Below are positions 13,764 to 19,216 of a stretch of 19,216 bases of DNA, piece by piece. Made by a program: the position numbers and the translations under genes. The DNA is taken from positions 1-19,216 of the forward strand of contig CALEZI010000045.1 of NCBI GenBank assembly GCA_937928755.1, given 5' to 3'. Source of the stretch: an uncultured Rhodanobacteraceae bacterium. Lineage in GTDB: Bacteria; Pseudomonadota; Gammaproteobacteria; Xanthomonadales; SZUA-5. The notes beneath the pieces are model-generated. The model did not search any database, was not told the origin of the DNA, and saw nothing but the letters and a program-made list of their open reading frames with translations. The first letter of the stretch is position 1; each line of letters starts with the position of its first letter.

Positions 13764-16340
13764 TTACCGAGTTTCCTCGGACAGACGGCTCATCCAGCGC
13801 GCAAAGTCGAAGTCGAACTGCGCGGTCGCGGGCGCCAGCGTCGGGCTCTCGATGTAGTCGACTCCGGCCAGCAGCAGTTGCTGCGCCTGTTCGCGGCTGT
13901 CGATGCTGCTGCCGATCACCATCGTGCCGCTTTGGTGCGCTCGACGGATCAGCGCCGACAGCAGCTCCATGGCGCGCTCGCTGTTCGCACCACCAGTCGA
14001 CAATTCTGGACACAGCCTGAGGTAATCCACCGGAACGCCGCGCAGGCGGTGCACCAGCGCCATGTCGCGGCCGACGTCTTTCAGCCCAACCCTGATCGCC
14101 AGTGGTTTCAGGTGCTGACTGAACGCCACCAGCGCATCCAGGCGCTCGGCCAGCACCGACGCCGGCAACGTGAGCGCAAGGCCGGTGCCCGATTGACGCC
14201 GGTCGCGCAACAGTTGCTCAAGCCAGGCGGCGAAGTCGCCATCATCGAGCGCCCATGGCGACAGTTCCACGATCAGGCGTACCTGACGCCCTCGCTTGAG
14301 CAGGTCGGCGCGTACGGTCAGCGCTTCGCTGACAACGAAGCGGTCGAACGCCTTGATGCAGCCGAGCTCACGCGCGACCCGGATGAGATCGTCCTGATTC
14401 GCGGCAGGTTGCGCGCCGCCGCCCGGCCGCCAGTTCAAGATCAGTTCGTACTGGCCGGGAACGCGACCGCGCAGCGGCATCAGGGCTGCGCCGCGAATCT
14501 CCATGTGCTGGTCGAATCGGCTGCTCTCCACCAGCCCGCGCAACTGTGCGTCGCGCTCTGCTGGAATCAGGCTGGCGCTGCGCGCTTCGTACCACATGCT
14601 GCGATTGCCGCCGAGGTGCATCGCGGCAAGCGCTGCGGCCTCGGCGTTCTGCACGCCGATATCGGCGGAGTCTCCATCCAGGTTGGCCAGCCCAAGGCTG
14701 GCTCGCAGGGAAACTTCATGGTCGCCGATCTGAATGCGCCGGCGAGCCAGGCTCTCGCGCAGGCTCTCGGCACTGGCGAGTGCCGCCGCGCGATCGTTGC
14801 GACGCAGCAAGACGAGGTAGCGACAATCCTGGTACAGCGACGGCATGTCTTCCGAGCGCAGGTTTTCCTTGAGCGCCTGGCCGACCGCGATGTCCAATCG
14901 GCTCTGGCCGGAAATGCCCAGTTGCTTGCGCAGCGACTCATGCTCGTCGAGCACCAGATAGAGCATCACCGCGCCCGATTGTCCGCGTGCGGCATCGGCG
15001 CGCTCGATGAATTCGCGGCGCGGGTACAGGCCGGTCGATTCGTCGCGGGCGACTCCGCGGCGCGGCGCGAATCGCTTGCTGCGCTTCAGCCGCGCTTCGA
15101 CGACGCTGACCAGATGCCGCGGCTTCAACGGCTTCAGCAGGTACTCGTCGGCGCCGCCCGCGATGGCCTGCTCGCGCAGCGCCAGTTCGCGCGAACTGGC
15201 TACCAGGACCAATGGAATCTCACTGCTCACCGGGTCGTCGCGCAGGCCGTTTACCAGGCGCATCGACTCGGCGCCGCGCATGTCGGCGTCGATCACCGCG
15301 ATCTGCGGCTTGAAACTCGCCACCGCCGTCAATGCGTCTTCGGATCCCTGGCACAGGCGCACCGTGTACCCGGCGTCCTTGAGCCAGCCGGCGGCCATCA
15401 AGCCGCGCGCCCGGTCGCCGTCGACCAGCATGATTCGGCTTGGCGAACTGACTGCCACCGCATCGCTGGTCATTGCGACCAATATCGCCAGCGGATCGAT
15501 CGGCGGCTCGAAATACTTGATTCCCTGACGCATCGCCGCCAGGCGTCGGCCAAGGTCCCGGCGTGGCGTCACCATGGCCAGGGTAGGTTCGCGATGGTTT
15601 TCCAGAAGGTCGCCGCGCGGCTTGGCCAGCCCGCGCAGCGCCGCGATCGCATTGCCATTGGCGGCACTGATGACGATCGCGCGCGGAACGCTCGACAGCA
15701 GCAAGCCGTAGGCGTCTTCAGGGCGAGTGAAACTGCGCACGCCGACGCCATGTTCGGTGAACGCTGGCGGAAGATCGATGCCAAAAGCCGCATCGGCGCC
15801 GATCAGCACGATCAGGTCCTCCTGCACCGTGCGGCGCGCACGCACCTGGGGTGGCGTGGCGATTGGCACCACCGGCGTCGGCGACGGCGCCTCGGTACCA
15901 CTCATCGTTGCGCTGGAGGGAGTCGCGACGGGAGTCACGGGCGAGGCAGGCGAGGGGGCCCGTGGGCCGCCGGGCGTCGACGGTGTTGCGTTCGCGCTGA
16001 CCATGTCCAGCGCGAGCACGGTGCTGGCCAGCGTGCTGACCAGTGCCGACAGCGTGCGCAGTTGGTCATTGTTGGGCGTCAACGAGGTGTCGACGAAAAC
16101 ACGGATGAAGGTCTCCAGTTCGCCGGCTTTGCGGGTCAGCGACAGACGCAGGCGCTCGCACGCGCGCACCAGTTGTTTGGCGGCCAACTGCAGTCCGCGG
16201 CCATGCGCGGCGTTCCAGCGCGAGCTGTTGAGCTTGTCCCAGGCCTGCACCAGACTGGTGGCGTGCGCCCGCAGTTCTTCATGGGCGCGTTCCAGATGTG
16301 CGTCGGCGATCTGCGGCTGTTGTTCAGCGCTCTGGGTCAT
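13764..16340 (-). CDS. FimX-like regulator: receiver, degenerate GGDEF and EAL domains
   Basis: This 858-residue cytosolic protein begins with a helical region (about 1-125), followed by a Pro/Ser/Thr-rich linker (about 125-175). Next is a degenerate receiver-like domain (about 175-295), then a canonical receiver (about 298-415) with phospho-acceptor D351 (VIDADM) and K403 (LLKPL). A GGDEF domain follows whose signature is lost (YQDCRYLVLL at the active-site strand). The last domain is an EAL domain in which YELILNW replaces the EAL signature and DYLRLCPEL and DYIESPTLA replace catalytic segments. It therefore should neither make nor cleave c-di-GMP, but may bind it, as FimX does in type IV pilus control. 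GGAG lies eight bases before the ATG at 16340; an upstream ATG at 16412 in the same frame is less likely. It stands alone, divergent from the next gene. Confidence 0.85.
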   Translation of the reverse strand: MTQSAEQQPQIADAHLERAHEELRAHATSLVQAWDKLNSSRWNAAHGRGLQLAAKQLVRACERLRLSLTRKAGELETFIRVFVDTSLTPNNDQLRTLSALVSTLASTVLALDMVSANATPSTPGGPRAPSPASPVTPVATPSSATMSGTEAPSPTPVVPIATPPQVRARRTVQEDLIVLIGADAAFGIDLPPAFTEHGVGVRSFTRPEDAYGLLLSSVPRAIVISAANGNAIAALRGLAKPRGDLLENHREPTLAMVTPRRDLGRRLAAMRQGIKYFEPPIDPLAILVAMTSDAVAVSSPSRIMLVDGDRARGLMAAGWLKDAGYTVRLCQGSEDALTAVASFKPQIAVIDADMRGAESMRLVNGLRDDPVSSEIPLVLVASSRELALREQAIAGGADEYLLKPLKPRHLVSVVEARLKRSKRFAPRRGVARDESTGLYPRREFIERADAARGQSGAVMLYLVLDEHESLRKQLGISGQSRLDIAVGQALKENLRSEDMPSLYQDCRYLVLLRRNDRAAALASAESLRESLARRRIQIGDHEVSLRASLGLANLDGDSADIGVQNAEAAALAAMHLGGNRSMWYEARSASLIPAERDAQLRGLVESSRFDQHMEIRGAALMPLRGRVPGQYELILNWRPGGGAQPAANQDDLIRVARELGCIKAFDRFVVSEALTVRADLLKRGRQVRLIVELSPWALDDGDFAAWLEQLLRDRRQSGTGLALTLPASVLAERLDALVAFSQHLKPLAIRVGLKDVGRDMALVHRLRGVPVDYLRLCPELSTGGANSERAMELLSALIRRAHQSGTMVIGSSIDSREQAQQLLLAGVDYIESPTLAPATAQFDFDFARWMSRLSEETR

Positions 16341-16547
16341 GCGCGGTTCTCCACTCCCGATCCGCTGATTCTGCTCCGTTTTGTCACTCGGGAGTGTGCG
16401 CCGCATCCGCATATGTCGGGCATCGCGCCGGCCTGCGCGCGCTGCCTGCGAGGCATTTCCCGCCTGGTTGCCACGTTCGTCGCGTCGACGCCGACCCGTT
16501 GAAGGGCTAGGCTAGCGACACCGATCCGATGATACCGGGAGCCTCTC

Positions 16548-17000
16548 ATGCTACGTACCAAGCCGGGCCAGTCGCGCGCTGCCGGGTACCTGCCTGCTGC
16601 CGTTGCCGGGTTGCTCCTGCTGCTGAACCTGTTGTTCAACGCGTTCAGCTATGCGGCGTTGGCGTCGCATGCCGAGATCGGTCAGGCATTTCGCCTTTCG
16701 ATCAAGCACAACGCGCCGTTCATCGAGACCTATGTCTGGCTCGGCGACATGCTGCGCGGCATACCAGGACTGTCCGGGGTCGGTGACGGCACCGCCAGTG
16801 CTGCCGCCGCGCCGTTGATCGAGAGAATTCGGCCGCACCCGCGTGGCGCCGAGGCGGTGTTCTTCGGCGAGGCGAAATCCCCGGCGCACAACCGCATGTT
16901 GTGGGGGCAGCGGTTGCTGCCGTTTCTGGTCGTCATCACGGTAATCTTGTGGATGCGCCGACAGAAACCGGTGCACATGCGCAATCGATTGCGCGCATGA
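16548..17000 (+). CDS. Small two-helix membrane protein, unknown
   Basis: This 150-residue protein has one membrane helix near the start (AAVAGLLLLLNLLFNAFSYAAL, about 17-38) and one near the end (LLPFLVVITVILWM, about 123-136). A basic tail (RRQKPVHMRNRLRA) follows and should lie in the cytoplasm. The loop of about 80 residues between them would be periplasmic; it contains SIKHNAPFIETYVWLGDML and HPRGAEAVFFGEAKSP. No family is recognised. GGGAG seven bases before the ATG supports the start. Its neighbours are the divergent FimX-like gene and, 380 bp downstream, the subtilase, which has its own probable promoter. Confidence 0.7.
   Translation: MLRTKPGQSRAAGYLPAAVAGLLLLLNLLFNAFSYAALASHAEIGQAFRLSIKHNAPFIETYVWLGDMLRGIPGLSGVGDGTASAAAAPLIERIRPHPRGAEAVFFGEAKSPAHNRMLWGQRLLPFLVVITVILWMRRQKPVHMRNRLRA
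16979..16994. repeat. 16-bp perfect palindrome at the end of the membrane-protein gene
   Basis: GCGCAATCGATTGCGC is perfectly self-complementary and lies within the last codons of the preceding gene (encoding the R-N-R-L-R region). As RNA it can form a short stem close to the stop codon; as DNA it could be a protein-binding site. Confidence 0.5.
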
Positions 17001-17169
17001 GTCGCTGAACGTCGCTGCAGATCGTGAAATATGATCTATTCATATGTCATTCAGTCGATGACTTGTTGTGCGACGCAGCAAATGGTTTCACGTGACACCA
17101 ATGCTGAATGCTTGTTAAACATGGAATTTCAGGCTCGTTCAGGTTTGTGACACGACGATGAACGCAGTT

Positions 17170-17190
17170 TCATGCTGCACCGCAGCATGA
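17170..17190. promoter_or_regulatory. Hairpin/palindrome upstream of the subtilase promoter
   Basis: TCATGCTGC and GCAGCATGA form a perfect 9-bp inverted repeat around three bases. It lies 30-50 bp before the candidate -35 box, where an activator or repressor could bind. It could also end the transcript of the upstream membrane-protein gene, although no T-run follows. Confidence 0.35.
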
Positions 17191-17219
17191 CTGACGCATT
17201 GCGGCACATTGTGCCCCGA

Positions 17220-17248
17220 TTGACCACTGCCCCAGCGGCGATTACTGT
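17220..17248 (+). promoter_or_regulatory. Candidate sigma70 promoter of the subtilase gene
   Basis: TTGACC (17220-17225) and TACTGT (17243-17248) are separated by exactly 17 bases. The -35 matches the consensus in five of six positions; the -10 keeps only the TA...T frame. Transcription would begin near 17255, giving a leader of about 125 bases. Judged by eye only. Confidence 0.4.
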
Positions 17249-17250
17249 CT

Positions 17251-17305
17251 GTCTACGGTCGCGGCGTTGAGTCCTTCCTGGGGAGGCTGGGATTCCGCCG
17301 TAGAC
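17251..17305 (+). promoter_or_regulatory. Inverted repeat in the subtilase leader
   Basis: GTCTACGG (17251-17258) pairs with CCGTAGAC (17298-17305) across 39 bases that include a GC-rich stretch. If transcription starts near 17255, most of this repeat would be in the 5' leader, so it could form a leader stem or be an operator overlapping the start site. Confidence 0.35.
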
Positions 17306-17381
17306 CGAACTTCGAAACTGCCCGCGCTTGGCCAGGAGCACTCGCGCTGGTTCCGTTCGTTTCACTCTGGGGGTTGAACTC

Positions 17382-19216
17382 ATGCGTAAGGTCGGTGCTG
17401 GTTTGGGGTTTGCGATTGCAATGGCGCTTCCGGCGCTCAGTCTGGCTGCCGAGTTGCGGTCGGCTTCGCGACCGGTGGCAGGACAGTACATCGTGGTCCT
17501 GAAGGAAAATCTGGTACGTCTGGGCAACGATCAGCGCTCCAGCCTGCCGGAGGTGGTCACGCTGGCGGTCGATATCTCGGCAAGTTTTGGTGTTGAGTAC
17601 GTGCGCCACTACGAGCATGTGCTGCCAGGCTTCGTGATTCGCGCCGATGCCAAGCAACTGGACCGCCTGCTGTTCGATCCGCGCATCGACTACATCGAGC
17701 AGGACGGTGTGGTCACCACCAGTGCCACGCAGAACGGCGCCACCTGGGGTCTCGACCGCGTCGACCAGCGCAATCTGCCGCTCAACAGCAGCTACATCTA
17801 CGACACCACGGCGAGCAATGTGCATGCCTACATCGTGGACACCGGCGTGCTCGGGACACATACCGAGTTCAGCGGACGCATGGGCAATGGCTACACCGCC
17901 ATCACTGACGCCAACGGCACCAACGACTGCAACGGCCACGGCACGCATGTCGCCGGCACCGTCGCCGGCACCACCTACGGCGTCGCCAAGGGCGCCCGCG
18001 TGCATCCGGTGCGCGTGCTCGGCTGCAACGGCTCCGGCACCAACTCCGGCGTCATCGCCGGCATGGACTGGGTGACTGCCAATCACGTCAAGCCGGCCGT
18101 TGCCAACATGAGCCTCGGTGGCGGCGCTTCGACCGCAACCGATGATGCAATTCAGCGCATGCACGCAGCGGGCGTCACCGTGGTCGTGGCCGCCGGCAAT
18201 GACAACGCCAATGCCTGCAACTACTCGCCGGCACGTGCGCCCAACGCAATCACGGTCGGCTCCACCACCAATACCGATGCGCGCTCGTCGTTCTCCAACT
18301 TCGGCACCTGCCTCGACATCTGGGGCCCGGGCTCCAACATCACGTCCGCCTGGCATACCGGCACCAGCGCCACCAACACCATCAGCGGCACCTCGATGGC
18401 ATCGCCGCATGTCGCCGGTGTCGCCGCACTGTGGCTCGCCAACAACCCGTCGGCAACGCCGACGCAGGTGGCAACCGCACTGTTCAACAATTCGACGCTG
18501 AACAAGGTGACCAACGCCGGCACCGGTTCGGTCAACCGCATGGTGCACTCGCTGTGGGGCAGCACGCCGCCGCCGGGTAACGTGGCGCCGACGGCGAACT
18601 TCAGCTTCACCACCAGTGGCCTGACCGCAAACTTCACCGATTCTTCCACCGACAGCGATGGCACGATCGCCTCGCGCAGCTGGAATTTCGGCGATGGGAC
18701 GACGTCGACCGCGACCAACCCGAGCAAGGCCTACAGCGCCGCCGGTACCTACAACGTCGCGCTGACGGTCACCGACAACGGTGGTCTCAGCAACACCACC
18801 ACGCGTTCGGTCACCGTTACGGCGCCCGGTGGCGGCGCGGTTGCGCTGTCCAAGGGCGTGGGCGTGGCCAGCTCGACGGCTTCCACCGCAGCCAACAACA
18901 ACTGGAAGGACTTCACGGTTGCCGTGCCCTCGGGCGCCACCAACCTGACCGTCGTCACCAGCGGCGCCAGCGGCGACGTCGATCTCTACGTCAAGTCCGG
19001 TGCGCAGGCCACGCTGACCGTCTACGACTGCCGTCCGTACACGTCGAGCGGCAACGAGACCTGCAGCTTCGCGACGCCAACCGTGGGAACCTACTATGTG
19101 CGGGTTTACGGCTACCAGACCGGTACCGTCAACTTCACGGTGACCGCGAACTGGACGGTCAGCGGCGGTGGCGGCACGGTGGTCGAACGCCTGGTCAACG
19201 GCAACTTCGACAGCAT
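17382..19216 (+). CDS. Secreted subtilisin-like serine protease (S8) with PKD and PPC domains, 3' partial
   Basis: The frame stays open from the ATG at 17382 to the window end (611 codons, no stop). It encodes a signal peptide (MRKVGAGLGFAIAMALPALSLAAE) and an inhibitor-I9-type propeptide (GQYIVVLKEN ... IDYIEQDGVV, about 34-112). The S8 catalytic domain follows, with D153 (YIVDTGV), H186 (GHGTHVAGT) and S338 (GTSMASPHVAG); the proteinase K-like subgroup fits best. A PKD domain comes next (about 400-481, WNFGDGTTST ... AYSAAGTYNVALTVTD). A PPC (pre-peptidase C-terminal) domain covers about 487-592 (SGDVDLYVKSG ... GTYYVRVYGY). Last comes the start of another domain (VVERLVNGNFDS). Such proteases are exported, usually through type II secretion in this group, and PPC domains are often removed after export. 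GGGGG lies about nine bases before the ATG. Confidence 0.93.
   Translation, partial: MRKVGAGLGFAIAMALPALSLAAELRSASRPVAGQYIVVLKENLVRLGNDQRSSLPEVVTLAVDISASFGVEYVRHYEHVLPGFVIRADAKQLDRLLFDPRIDYIEQDGVVTTSATQNGATWGLDRVDQRNLPLNSSYIYDTTASNVHAYIVDTGVLGTHTEFSGRMGNGYTAITDANGTNDCNGHGTHVAGTVAGTTYGVAKGARVHPVRVLGCNGSGTNSGVIAGMDWVTANHVKPAVANMSLGGGASTATDDAIQRMHAAGVTVVVAAGNDNANACNYSPARAPNAITVGSTTNTDARSSFSNFGTCLDIWGPGSNITSAWHTGTSATNTISGTSMASPHVAGVAALWLANNPSATPTQVATALFNNSTLNKVTNAGTGSVNRMVHSLWGSTPPPGNVAPTANFSFTTSGLTANFTDSSTDSDGTIASRSWNFGDGTTSTATNPSKAYSAAGTYNVALTVTDNGGLSNTTTRSVTVTAPGGGAVALSKGVGVASSTASTAANNNWKDFTVAVPSGATNLTVVTSGASGDVDLYVKSGAQATLTVYDCRPYTSSGNETCSFATPTVGTYYVRVYGYQTGTVNFTVTANWTVSGGGGTVVERLVNGNFDS

Larger units (their letters stand above)
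17001..17381 (+). other. Long upstream region of the subtilase gene
   Basis: This 381-bp space holds no supported gene. Its first half (about 17020-17135) is clearly more AT-rich than the rest of the window. It contains a hairpin TCATGCTGC/GCAGCATGA (17170-17190), a sigma70-like promoter candidate (17220-17248) and an inverted repeat in the predicted leader (17251-17305). Such a long, structured upstream region suits a regulated exoenzyme gene. Confidence 0.6.

Noticed and set aside
13878..16502. An antisense open frame of more than 800 codons over the FimX-like gene.
   Set aside because: Its amino-acid composition (rich in Gln, His, Arg, Ala) is typical of the shadow strand of GC-rich genes, and the minus-strand product has clear domains.
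17253..18548. A minus-strand frame of about 430 codons rich in Gly, His, Val and Ala.
   Set aside because: It lies opposite the catalytic domain of the subtilase, whose catalytic triad and domain order are unmistakable.

Overview
The window is GC-rich, gene-dense bacterial chromosome. Codon use, the proteobacterial-type families present and the abundance of small palindromic repeats fit a gammaproteobacterium of the Xanthomonadales/Lysobacterales (Rhodanobacteraceae-like). That placement is an inference from protein style, not from a marker gene. No tRNA, rRNA, CRISPR array, insertion sequence or integrase was seen.

Left part (1-6035): the last 44 codons of dcd (dCTP deaminase) face a class-V aminotransferase/cysteine-desulfurase-like gene on the minus strand. 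Then come a large exported zinc metalloprotease and a broken two-domain polyphosphate:AMP phosphotransferase (pap), both also minus. The spaces between these genes hold unusual repeats: two copies of a paired palindrome (GTCCAGACTTGTCTGGAC type), a separate 12-bp-stem hairpin, and a 16-unit heptamer array that ends one base before the pap stop codon. pap has lost about 60-70 codons in the middle, including the Walker A motif of its second kinase domain, and the frame shifts at the junction.

Middle part (6091-10966): a membrane-anchored alpha/beta hydrolase is followed by a compact plus-strand operon of four genes: two small Roadblock/LC7 proteins, a 313-residue protein with a C-terminal winged helix, and a small Ras-like GTPase (MglA/CvnD type). 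This is the strongest candidate for a little-described system. Its gene set resembles the actinobacterial conservons (Roadblock, DUF742 winged helix, GTPase), but without the sensor kinase and with the Roadblock gene doubled. A convergent minus-strand pair follows: an ankyrin-repeat membrane protein tightly coupled to yebC.

Right part (11865-19216): a MscS-type channel fused to a cyclic-nucleotide-binding domain; a 74-residue phage-like small protein; a large FimX-like regulator (receiver, degenerate GGDEF, degenerate EAL) on the minus strand; a small two-helix membrane protein; and a secreted subtilisin-like protease with PKD and PPC domains that runs off the end of the window.

Several genes share a signalling theme: small-GTPase switch, cyclic-nucleotide-gated channel, degenerate c-di-GMP domains. 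They sit close together, but nothing in the sequence proves that they act in one pathway.
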